DNA of 7,097 nt from Acidobacteriota bacterium. GTDB lineage: Bacteria > Acidobacteriota > Vicinamibacteria > Vicinamibacterales > UBA2999. The notes under the pieces are model-generated. The model ran no database searches. It was not told the DNA's origin and was given only the letters and a program-made list of their open reading frames with translations. Of this stretch, positions 1-6,154 are shown piece by piece. Each line of letters begins with the position of its first letter. The first letter of the stretch is position 1. The translations under genes were made by a program, and so were the position numbers. The DNA is taken from NCBI GenBank assembly GCA_020851835.1, contig JADZBZ010000347.1, forward strand, positions 1 to 7,097, given 5' to 3'.

Positions 1-131
1 CTCGGATACTCCGTGTCGGGCATCAGGTCCACGGGCAGCCGCGACAGCGAAATCGCGCCCAGCAGCACGATGACGAAGCTGATCATGAACATCGTCACCG
101 GCCGGTGAATTGCGAGACGAGGAATGCTCAT
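1..131 (-). CDS. RND-family efflux pump inner-membrane subunit, N-terminal fragment
   Basis: Only the first 43 codons are present; the gene runs off the left edge, whereas the family is normally just over 1,000 residues. The visible start is MSIPRLAIHRPVTMFMISFV, followed by a hydrophobic stretch (about residues 13-29) that fits the first transmembrane helix, then LSRLPVDLMPDTEYP. The IHRPV-helix-LPVDLMPD-YP pattern is the usual N-terminus of RND permeases that export substrates using the proton gradient. The wording is closer to HAE-type (drug/amphiphile) pumps than to heavy-metal CzcA/CusA types, but 43 residues cannot settle the substrate. The start is supported by AAGGGA five bases upstream of ATG (137-142). 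It lies 36 bases downstream of the adaptor gene, so it is probably the last gene of the tripartite efflux operon seen here. Confidence 0.88.
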   Translation of the reverse strand, partial: MSIPRLAIHRPVTMFMISFVIVLLGAISLSRLPVDLMPDTEYP

Positions 132-167
132 ACCGTTCCCTTCGAGAGAAGCGCTGTCATCTGTCGG

Positions 168-1460
168 TTATCGCGGCCCCTGGCCGGGGCCGCGCGCGCC
201 GCTCTGGCCACCCGGTCCGCCCGACCGCCCCGGCGCGCCCGGCGTCTGACCGGGCAGCATCACCGTATCGCCGGCCCGCAGCGATGCGGCGCCATCGGTG
301 ACGATGCGTTCGCCCGGCTTCAGCCCCTGGAGAACCTCGACGCTCTCGGTATTCTCGAGGCCCAACACGACCGCGAGGAACCGGATCTTGTTGTTCTCAT
401 CGGCGGTCCAGACGCCGCGTCGGCCGTCGTAGTCCACCACAGCGGCCCTCGGCACCAGCGTGACGCCCTCGTGCCGCTCAACCATCAACTCGACGCGCGC
501 GTACATGCCAGGCTTCAACCGGTTGTCGGCGTTGGGGATTTCCACTTCCATCGTGGCCGTGCGTGTGGCGGGGTCCAGAACCGGCGCGACGCGGGCGATG
601 CGTCCCTTGAAGATCTCGCCGGGGTAGGCGTCCACCTCGACCGCGGCCGGATCCCCGACGTTGACCATGCGCAGGTCGCGCTCCACGACGTTGGCGACGA
701 GCCGCAGACGTGAAATGTCGACCACCGATGCGACGGGCGCGTTGTTCGAGACCCAGGCGCCGGCGTCGGCGTTGCGCCGTCCCACGAAGCCGTCGACTGG
801 CGACACGATGCGGGTATTGCCCAGGTTGATCTGCAGTTCGTCGAGCCGTGCGCCGGTCTGGGTCGACTGCGCCTTGGCGAGATCGAGCTGCGCCTGCGCG
901 GCGAGATAGCGCGACTCCGCATCGTCGAGGGCCTGCTTGGCCAGGAGTTGCCGGTCGAACAGGTTCTTCGAGCGTTCGAAGTTGAGCTCGGCGACCTTGA
1001 GGTCGGCCTCGCGCTGCCGGATCGTCGCGCGCGCCACTTCGAGGGAGGCCTCGGCCTGCTTCACCTGCTCGACAATCTCGAAGTCCTCGATCTTGCCGAG
1101 GAGTTGACCTCGGCGAACCCGATCGCCCAGTTGCACGTTGACCGACACCAGCCGGCCGGCCGTGCGGGGCACCACATCCACGGTCTGCTCGCCGATGAGA
1201 TTACCGACCACCGTCAGGCTGGCGCTGATGGTGCCCTCGGTTGCCGCGGCCATCTGCACGGTAATCGGCGGACGGAATCCGACGCCGGGTGCTCCCGCAC
1301 CGCCCCCCCGCTGGCCGCCAGGTGCAGCCGGACCCCCTGGTCCACCGGGGGCCTGGGCGCCCGCTGCGGCCGCGGCCTGCTCGCGCGAGAACACGCCGAA
1401 ATACAGGGCTGCGCCAGCAGCGACGGCAACCACCAGCCCGATCATCAAAAATTTACGCAT
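168..1460 (-). CDS. RND efflux periplasmic adaptor (membrane fusion protein, HlyD/AcrA type)
   Basis: This is the periplasmic adaptor that links the RND pump to the TolC channel. Numbered from MRKF, residues 4-22 form an N-terminal membrane anchor or signal. Residues 29-63 are an Ala/Gly/Pro-rich linker. Residues 92-127 are the first lipoyl half (VVPRTAGRLVSVNVQLGDRV), and 128-212 a charged alpha-helical hairpin. Residues 216-240 are the second lipoyl half (TRIVSPVDGFVGRR), 250-328 the beta-barrel with the family-typical LKPGMYARVEL, and 330-403 the membrane-proximal domain. A Gly/Pro-rich tail (404-430) follows. Length (430 residues) is normal. No lipobox cysteine and no His-rich metal-binding segment is seen. 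ATG at 1460 is preferred, with a weak GAG seven bases upstream; an in-frame TTG at 1472 would add four residues. It starts 38 bases after the TolC-like gene and ends 36 before the pump gene. Confidence 0.93.
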   Translation of the reverse strand: MRKFLMIGLVVAVAAGAALYFGVFSREQAAAAAGAQAPGGPGGPAAPGGQRGGGAGAPGVGFRPPITVQMAAATEGTISASLTVVGNLIGEQTVDVVPRTAGRLVSVNVQLGDRVRRGQLLGKIEDFEIVEQVKQAEASLEVARATIRQREADLKVAELNFERSKNLFDRQLLAKQALDDAESRYLAAQAQLDLAKAQSTQTGARLDELQINLGNTRIVSPVDGFVGRRNADAGAWVSNNAPVASVVDISRLRLVANVVERDLRMVNVGDPAAVEVDAYPGEIFKGRIARVAPVLDPATRTATMEVEIPNADNRLKPGMYARVELMVERHEGVTLVPRAAVVDYDGRRGVWTADENNKIRFLAVVLGLENTESVEVLQGLKPGERIVTDGAASLRAGDTVMLPGQTPGAPGRSGGPGGQSGARGPGQGPR

Positions 1461-1498
1461 AAAGGAACTCAACTCGTTTCGCTCTCGCGCTCAGCACG

Positions 1499-3193
1499 CT
1501 AGGATCCGCCGCCGCCCGTCGTTATCGCGCCGCCACCGCCACTACCGCCCGGCGCCTGCTGTGCGCGCTCGAAATTCACGAGCGACTTGCGATAGTCGGC
1601 CAGTGCTCGCAACTCGGTGTTCTCGGCGTCGCGCAGGTCGCGCTGCGCCTGAACGACGAAGAAGTTGGTGGTGAGCCCGACTTCGAACCGGCTCTGTTCG
1701 GCCTCGAGGCGCTTCTGGGCCAGTTCGCGCGCAACGCTGGCGGCTTCGACCCGGCGCAGGTTGGCCTGCACGGTGAACGCGGCGTTGGAGACCTCGGCGG
1801 CGACCTGGACTTCCAAGGCGCGCAGGCGGGTTTGGGCCTGCTGGCGCTGGACGCGGGCCCGCGCGTGCTGCGCTTCGGCCTGGTTGCCGAACAGGGGATA
1901 GCTGAGCGTCACGGCCAGGTTCCAGGTCGGGTACTTGCGGTCCGCCAGGAGACTGAGGGCGTCGGTGTAGCCTCCGGGCACGGTGCCAATGACCGTGCTC
2001 CCCAGGCCCGACCCCTGCCGGATGAACTGCGTGCCTCCCAGGCCTTGCGCACCGTAGCTGGCGGTCAGGTCGAGGGCCGGCATCGACTGGTTCTTGAAGA
2101 AGCGGATGTTGACGTCGTTGGACTGGAGGTTCTTGCGCGATGTCGCGAGGTCCGTACGCTCGGCAATGGCGCGGCGCACGGCACCCTCGACATCCGTCGG
2201 GGGCGGTTCGAGTGACGGCACGTCCACCGGGACGATCTCCTGGCGCCACAAGGGGTCTTCGGTGCCGCTCACGAGGTAGCGTTTGAGGGCAAGATCCGCC
2301 GTCGAGGCTGTGGCCTCGGCGGCTGCGAGCGTCTGGCGCCGCGTCGCCGCTTCGGCCTGCGCCTGCACGATGTCGAGCGGCGCCAGCGTACCGACCTCGA
2401 CCCGGGCCTGGTTGTCGACGACCAACCGTTCGGCCAGGTCGAGCGCACGGCGGGCCACGTCGACGGCGCTTCGCGCGAAGACCAGGTCCCAGTAGGCGTT
2501 ACGCACGTTGGCCACGGTCTGCGTCACCGTCGCGCGCACGCTCTCTTCGGAGATGTCGCGATTGATCTGGGCGACTTCGAGTTGCTGGCGGGTGTTGTCA
2601 ACACGAAAGCCGCGGATGAGCGGCTGCGAGTACGACGCGGTCAGCGCCGCGGTATAGCTCGGGTTGTAATTGGCGAAGAGGTTGTTGGTGGTGAGCCGCG
2701 AGTTGTTCCAGCCGACACTGTAGGAGCCGCCGCCCCACGGCACGGTCTGGTTCACACCGAAGTTGTAGGTCATCGTGTCGTTGTTGACGCTCGTGCCGCC
2801 GTTCAACTGGCTGGACGGCGGATTGACGACCGCCCGCTGTCCGAACGTGGTGGAGAGGACGGGCCGGTAGGTGTTGTGAAAGCCCGCCACCTGCAGATCG
2901 ACCGACTGCGGCTCGAGGCGGGACACCTGGATGTCGAGGTTCTGCTCGAGCGCCAACTGAACGCTCTCTTCGAGGCTCAGCTCGTGCAGGCCGCCGGGCG
3001 AGGCTCGCCCCGTGGGAGACTGGGCGTCCAGTTCCGGCGGGGTGAGGGTCTTGATCGCGTCGGTGTACGCGGCCATCGCCTCGCGGACGACGCGGTCCGT
3101 TCGCGCGGCGTCCGACGCGGTGGATTGCGCACGACCGGCCGCAGGGGTGGCGAGCAGGCCCACCAGGGCCACGATGCTGGGAATCCTTCTCAT
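1499..3193 (-). CDS. TolC-family outer-membrane efflux channel
   Basis: This is the outer-membrane exit duct of the tripartite pump. The 564-residue product begins with a signal peptide (MRRIPSIVALVGLLATPAAG, likely cleaved near AGRA-Q at residue 22). A variable N-terminal segment follows, then the first OEP repeat starting with LSLEESVQLALEQNLDIQVS (residues 72-91). The first long helical hairpin includes RNAYWDLVFARSAVDVARRA and the hallmark GTLAPLDIVQAQAE. The second OEP repeat (about 430-545) carries the matching QSRFEVGLTTNFFVVQAQRD. Two repeats and these GT/L-D-V-QAQ motifs are diagnostic of the family. The C-terminus is a Gly-rich tail (GGSGGGGAITTGGGGS). The start ATG has AGAAGGAC immediately upstream, a good but unusually close Shine-Dalgarno. 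It lies 38 bases after the Spy-like gene and 38 before the adaptor gene, all apparently one transcript. The substrate cannot be told. Confidence 0.93.
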   Translation of the reverse strand: MRRIPSIVALVGLLATPAAGRAQSTASDAARTDRVVREAMAAYTDAIKTLTPPELDAQSPTGRASPGGLHELSLEESVQLALEQNLDIQVSRLEPQSVDLQVAGFHNTYRPVLSTTFGQRAVVNPPSSQLNGGTSVNNDTMTYNFGVNQTVPWGGGSYSVGWNNSRLTTNNLFANYNPSYTAALTASYSQPLIRGFRVDNTRQQLEVAQINRDISEESVRATVTQTVANVRNAYWDLVFARSAVDVARRALDLAERLVVDNQARVEVGTLAPLDIVQAQAEAATRRQTLAAAEATASTADLALKRYLVSGTEDPLWRQEIVPVDVPSLEPPPTDVEGAVRRAIAERTDLATSRKNLQSNDVNIRFFKNQSMPALDLTASYGAQGLGGTQFIRQGSGLGSTVIGTVPGGYTDALSLLADRKYPTWNLAVTLSYPLFGNQAEAQHARARVQRQQAQTRLRALEVQVAAEVSNAAFTVQANLRRVEAASVARELAQKRLEAEQSRFEVGLTTNFFVVQAQRDLRDAENTELRALADYRKSLVNFERAQQAPGGSGGGGAITTGGGGS

Positions 3194-3231
3194 GTCCTTC
3201 TATGTCGTCGTTTGCGCGATCGCAGCGCTGG

Positions 3232-3690
3232 TTACCGTCCGCCGGGATCGCGATGCTGCGGCGAAGGACGGTTGCGACGCTCGCGAGCCCACCGCTCGTA
3301 GAGCGTCTTGAGTGTGACGTTCTGATCCGTGGTGAGGATGCGGCGCATCCGGAACGTCAGCAGGGTGCGCGACTTGCTCAACTCGCTGCGCGCGGCTTCG
3401 GTGCGTTCGGCCGCCGCCAGCACCGAGGCTTCGTCGGCGCGCGGGTCGCTGAGGACCGCCGACAGCTTCGACTCGAGCTTGTCGAGCGTGTCCTTCTGGG
3501 TCCGGAGCGTCGGCTGGAGGGCCTGGAAGGTTTCGTCGAGCCGCCCGACCTGCTCGTCGGTGAGCACCAGCTCCGTACGGAACTGGTCGTTCTGCCACCA
3601 CTTGAATCCCTGGGCCGACGAGGGCGCCGGCCAGCCGAGGACCGAGAGAGACAAACCGAGACAAATGAAGAGCCTGGCTGTTGAGCGCAT
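3232..3690 (-). CDS. Spy/CpxP-like periplasmic protein (LTxxQ, heavy-metal-sensor superfamily)
   Basis: This is a 152-residue secreted helical protein. Residues 1-26 form a signal peptide ending PAPSSA before QG. The mature part is mainly alpha-helical and charged. It carries two LTxxQ motifs, LTDEQ (43-47) and LTTDQ (119-123), the twin signature of the Spy/CpxP family. Members act as periplasmic chaperones or stress sensors, and the related CnrX senses metals for an ECF sigma/anti-sigma pair. Here the mature domain has no histidine until H146 in the tail and no cysteine, so CnrX-type metal ligands are absent and metal sensing is not supported. Two tryptophans (W31, W32) precede the first motif. 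It lies 40 bases after ispH and 38 before the TolC-like gene. No Shine-Dalgarno is visible before ATG 3690, and an ECF-like promoter sits just upstream, so the leader may be very short. Confidence 0.8.
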   Translation of the reverse strand: MRSTARLFICLGLSLSVLGWPAPSSAQGFKWWQNDQFRTELVLTDEQVGRLDETFQALQPTLRTQKDTLDKLESKLSAVLSDPRADEASVLAAAERTEAARSELSKSRTLLTFRMRRILTTDQNVTLKTLYERWARERRNRPSPQHRDPGGR

Positions 3691-3707
3691 GGGCGTCTAC
3701 CGGGTTA

Positions 3708-3734
3708 TACGACCGGCTCGAGCGCGTCGTTTAC
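3708..3734 (-). promoter_or_regulatory. Putative ECF-sigma promoter before the spy-like/efflux operon
   Basis: On the minus strand GTAAAC (3734-3729) is followed after exactly 17 bases by CGTA (3711-3708), which continues as CGTATAAC. This resembles ECF-sigma promoters with an AAC-type -35 and CGT-type -10, as in TGAAAC-N16-CGTA of B. subtilis SigW. The -35 overlaps the ispH TAA stop codon. The expected transcript start is about 10 bases before the spy-like ATG. The same GTAAAC-N17-CGTA arrangement occurs before the sigma gene (6128-6154), which is the main support. Confidence 0.5.
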
Positions 3735-4951
3735 GGCGCGGTCTCCAGCCGGGACGCCCGCTCTGGGATGGCCGCGCCATTGGTCAGGGCATCCAGGGTG
3801 TGGACTGCCAGTTCAACCAGATTGTCAGGCGTCGAGGCGCCAGACGTGATCCCGACCGTGACCGGTCCGGATGAGGGCAGCCAGCCAGCCGAACGGCGCT
3901 CCGCCTTCGAGGCCACGTCCCGATGGCAAATCTCGTCGGCCGAAACCAGACCCTCGGGAGACGCCACATGGTAGGTGGGCACCCGCTCGGCGCACAGCCG
4001 GGCGAGGTTGCAGGTGTTGCTGCTGTTGTAGCCGCCGACCACCACCATCAGGTCGAGCCGGTGCTCGTCGAGCAACTGCAGGACGGCGTCTTGCCGATCC
4101 TGGGTGGCGCTGCAAATCGTGTCGAAGGCGCGGAAGCGGCTGGCCAGTTCGGCCTCTCCGTGGCGCGCGCGCATGGCGTCGCGGAAGAGCTCCCCGATGG
4201 CCAGTGACTCGGAACTGAGCATCGTGGTCTGGTTCGCGCAGCCGATGCGCTCGAGGTGCACATCGGGGTCGAAGGCGACCGAGGTGGCCGATCGAAACCG
4301 CTCCAGGAAGGCCGTCCGGTCGCCCCGGCCGCCGATGTACTCGCATACGTACTCGGCCTCGGCCCGGTCGAGGACCACGAGATAGTGCCCGCCGTTCACG
4401 GCGATGGCCTGCGAGGCGGTGGACTGAGTCTCCTCGTGCCAGTACTTACCGTGGATGATGGAGGTCAGGCCGTCCACTGCGTACCGCTTGACATTCTTCC
4501 AGACGTTCAACACGGACCCGCACGTCGTGTCCACCAGTGTGCAGCCCACGCGGTCGAAGCGCTGCAGCTCGCCAATCGTCACGCCAAAGGCGGGCAGGAT
4601 GACGACGTCGGACGGTTCCAGCTCGGCTTCGCGCTGCCCGGGATCGCTCAGAAAGCCGATGCCCAGCTCGCGCAGCCGATCGTTGACGTGCGGGTTGTGA
4701 ATGATTTCGCCGGTGAGGAACACGCGCTGGTGCGGAAAGCGGCGGCGGGCCTGATAGGCGTAGTCCACGGCGCGGTCCACGCCGTAACAGAAGCCGAACT
4801 CCCGCGCCAGGTGGATGGTCAGCCGTCCGGACACGAAGCGGTAATCCTGGGCCTTGATCTGGTTGACCAGTGCGCTGTGATAGCTCTCGGCCAGGACGCT
4901 CGCGACCTCGTGCTTGAGATCGAGGCCCTTACGGAAAATCAGCGCGGGCAC
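3731..4951 (-). CDS. ispH: 4-hydroxy-3-methylbut-2-enyl diphosphate reductase (IspH/LytB), long form
   Basis: This is the last enzyme of the MEP isoprenoid pathway: a cytoplasmic [4Fe-4S] protein that reduces HMBPP to IPP and DMAPP. The three cluster cysteines are visible: C55 in EFGFCYGVDRAV, C144 in VDTTCGSVLN and C280 in FDTICSATQDRQ. Substrate-binding and catalytic positions also match: H85 in GEIIHN, H172/E174 in YWHEET, the QTT motif at 241-243, NSSN at 309-312 and S373 in GASTP. At 406 residues it is longer than the roughly 310-320-residue E. coli type. It has a 50-residue N-terminal extension and internal additions like the cyanobacterial/plant-type enzymes. The start is GTG 4951, because no in-frame start lies between it and the end of the preceding gene; its Shine-Dalgarno is weak. 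It begins 28 bases after the anti-sigma gene and ends 40 bases before the spy-like gene. Confidence 0.95.
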   Translation of the reverse strand: MPALIFRKGLDLKHEVASVLAESYHSALVNQIKAQDYRFVSGRLTIHLAREFGFCYGVDRAVDYAYQARRRFPHQRVFLTGEIIHNPHVNDRLRELGIGFLSDPGQREAELEPSDVVILPAFGVTIGELQRFDRVGCTLVDTTCGSVLNVWKNVKRYAVDGLTSIIHGKYWHEETQSTASQAIAVNGGHYLVVLDRAEAEYVCEYIGGRGDRTAFLERFRSATSVAFDPDVHLERIGCANQTTMLSSESLAIGELFRDAMRARHGEAELASRFRAFDTICSATQDRQDAVLQLLDEHRLDLMVVVGGYNSSNTCNLARLCAERVPTYHVASPEGLVSADEICHRDVASKAERRSAGWLPSSGPVTVGITSGASTPDNLVELAVHTLDALTNGAAIPERASRLETAP

Positions 4952-4979
4952 GAAGACCTGACTCGGGAGTGGCCGACCA

Positions 4980-5480
4980 CTAGTAAGGCTCGTACACGAA
5001 GGTGAGGTCGTGCAGCGCGCGAAGCTCCGAGACGCTGTCCCGCGTCACCGCCAGATCGATGGCGTCGAGCAAGTCGTCGTCGGGATCCGTCATCGACACG
5101 CTCACCCGCGTCACCCCCATGCTCGCAGGACCCTCTGGTGCAGGCTGACTGCGCACGGCCTGGCGCTGCCCCGTGGAACCGCCCGGCACCACGTGCAGCA
5201 GCTGGCCGGTGACCAGGCCGATGAGCAGACCGGCGGCGGCTGCCAAGCTGATCCAGCGGCGGCTGCTGGCTGCGCCCGGCCGCGCTCCGGCGGCCGGGTG
5301 GCCGGGAAAGGGCAGCACCCGCGCGCGCTGGCCGGCCTGGTCGAGACGTTGCAGGATGCGGGCACGCTGGGCCTCGAGGGCCCGCTCGTCGAAGTGGGCG
5401 TCGGCTTCGGCCCAGGCGGCGGCGCGATAGGCCTCGAGGGCGGCGTCCATCCTCGTGTCCGATTCCTCGCGTCGGTTCAT
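4980..5480 (-). CDS. Putative membrane-anchored anti-sigma factor
   Basis: The 166-residue product has a charged alpha-helical N-terminal part (residues 1-50). One transmembrane segment follows at about 76-98 (WISLAAAAGLLIGLVTGQLL), then a periplasmic tail of about 68 residues ending ALHDLTFVYEPY. This is the topology of transmembrane anti-sigma factors, whose cytoplasmic part binds the sigma factor and whose outer part receives the signal. The HxxxCxxC zinc motif of ZAS-domain anti-sigma factors is absent; the protein has no cysteine. The N-terminal part contains a short repeat, ALEAYRA (14-20) and ALEAQRA (34-40), encoded by an identical 12-base stretch 60 bases apart. ATG 5480 overlaps the sigma TGA stop (ATGA), implying translational coupling and near-equal synthesis. 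The function rests on topology and position, not on sequence family. Longer upstream readings of this frame run inside the sigma gene and are discounted. Confidence 0.7.
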   Translation of the reverse strand: MNRREESDTRMDAALEAYRAAAWAEADAHFDERALEAQRARILQRLDQAGQRARVLPFPGHPAAGARPGAASSRRWISLAAAAGLLIGLVTGQLLHVVPGGSTGQRQAVRSQPAPEGPASMGVTRVSVSMTDPDDDLLDAIDLAVTRDSVSELRALHDLTFVYEPY

Positions 5481-6124
5481 GCGTCGTCTCCCAGCGCCCC
5501 ACGCAATTTGCGTAGGGCCCGAAACAAGTGCACCCGGACGGTGGCCGCGCTCATGCCGGTAGCAGCCGCAATCTCGGCCGGCGTCTGCTCGTCCACGTGG
5601 CTGAGCGTGAACACCAAGCGCTGGCGGTCGGGCAGCCCGGCCACCGCACGCGATACCTGATCCCACCGCTCGCGAGCCAGCAACCGCCGCTCCGTCGAGG
5701 CGTCCGTGGCGGCCACATGTTCCACCCGCCGCTCGTCGTCCTCGTCGGCGGGTTGGGCCAGCCACCGCTGCTGCCGGGTCCGCGACTTGAGGCGGTCGAG
5801 CGAGGCATTCACCAGAACGCGCGCGAACCAGCCATCGAACGGCAGTTCCTCGCGGTACTGCTCGATGTGCAGGAACACCTTCACGAACGCGTCCTGAACG
5901 GCCTCGTCGGCGTCGGCCGGGTTGCGCAGATACTGGAAGGCCACCCGGAGTGCCCGACGCTGAAGCAACGCCACCAGGGCGCCGAACCGATCCCGCGCCA
6001 AGTCGCGCTCGCCCCGAGCCATTAGCCCCTTGATCTCCGCGGCCACGACGGAGGCCGCGGAAGGGTGCTCCGGAACTCTTCCCGGGAGCGGGGCGCCGGC
6101 GTTAACGAGGGAACGTCCTGCCAT
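5477..6124 (-). CDS. ECF-type RNA polymerase sigma-70 factor
   Basis: This sigma factor directs RNA polymerase to stress or signal-dependent promoters. Numbered from ATG 6124 (215 residues), sigma region 2 spans about 46-120. Its hallmarks are the helix with LRNPADADEAVQDAFVKVFL (core binding) and PFDGWFARVLVNASLDRLKS (-10 recognition). An acidic linker follows (126-150). Region 4 spans about 155-210, with LPDRQRLVFTLSHVDEQTP and the helix-turn-helix AEIAAATGMSAATVRVHLFR that reads the -35. No extra C-terminal domain is present, as expected for a simple ECF factor. The start is uncertain. ATG 6124 has no Shine-Dalgarno, whereas in-frame ATG 6022 (residue 35) has AAGGGG just upstream and would give a 181-residue protein, closer to the ECF norm. 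The stop overlaps the anti-sigma start. It is divergent from pckA, and a candidate self-recognised promoter lies directly upstream. Confidence 0.93.
   Translation of the reverse strand: MAGRSLVNAGAPLPGRVPEHPSAASVVAAEIKGLMARGERDLARDRFGALVALLQRRALRVAFQYLRNPADADEAVQDAFVKVFLHIEQYREELPFDGWFARVLVNASLDRLKSRTRQQRWLAQPADEDDERRVEHVAATDASTERRLLARERWDQVSRAVAGLPDRQRLVFTLSHVDEQTPAEIAAATGMSAATVRVHLFRALRKLRGALGDDA
6026..6031 (-). promoter_or_regulatory. Shine-Dalgarno-like site for an internal sigma-factor start
   Basis: AAGGGG on the minus strand lies three bases before the in-frame ATG at 6022. It is the only clear ribosome-binding match near the 5' end of the sigma gene, and it favours a 181-residue product over the 215-residue reading from ATG 6124. 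The core AAGG is five bases from the ATG, within the usual range. It also fits a transcript starting at the ECF-like promoter at 6128-6154, which would begin at or just inside the upstream ATG. Confidence 0.4.
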
Positions 6125-6127
6125 GAT

Positions 6128-6154
6128 TACGGGGCGATTCGGGCAACCGTTTAC
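6128..6154 (-). promoter_or_regulatory. Putative autoregulatory ECF-sigma promoter
   Basis: On the minus strand GTAAAC (6154-6149) is followed after exactly 17 bases by CGTA (6131-6128), the same bipartite element found before the spy-like gene. Autoregulation through such a site is usual for ECF sigma genes. The predicted transcript start, roughly 4-9 bases past CGTA, falls at or just within ATG 6124. The mRNA would then be either leaderless from 6124 or translated from ATG 6022. Confidence 0.5.

Noticed and set aside
132..167. CTGTC-at-CTGTC direct repeat between adaptor and pump genes
   Set aside because: The repeat is only five bases, with no link to a promoter, terminator or mobile element. 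It is likely chance.
105..713. Plus-strand open frame of 202 codons opposite the adaptor gene
   Set aside because: It overlaps the real adaptor and pump starts on the other strand. No family resemblance is visible, and it is a GC-driven shadow.
1457..1482. GAAAC followed by CGTA at the adaptor start, resembling another ECF promoter
   Set aside because: The spacing from AAC is 18 rather than 17, the -35 is GAAAC rather than GTAAAC, and the CGTA is part of the second and third codons, so a chance match inside an operon is more likely.
3216..3223. GCGATCGC octamer identical to the cyanobacterial HIP1 palindrome
   Set aside because: I noticed only this copy in the window. In high-GC DNA an isolated octamer of this composition is not evidence for a HIP1 system or for a cyanobacterium.
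2582..3301. Plus-strand open frame of 239 codons opposite the TolC-like gene
   Set aside because: It is an antisense shadow of the signal peptide and first OEP repeat. Its composition is Arg/Val/Gly-rich, and it crosses an intergenic gap without any gene signal.
3691..3730. Possible terminator between ispH and the spy-like gene (CCGG repeats)
   Set aside because: The CCGG copies give only a 4-base self-complementary pairing, with no following T-run. The gap is better explained as promoter sequence.
4256..5005. Long plus-strand open frame (249 codons) opposite ispH
   Set aside because: It is the antisense shadow of a well-supported ispH with intact cluster cysteines. It has no recognisable domain and no ribosome-binding site of note, and high GC makes such frames common.
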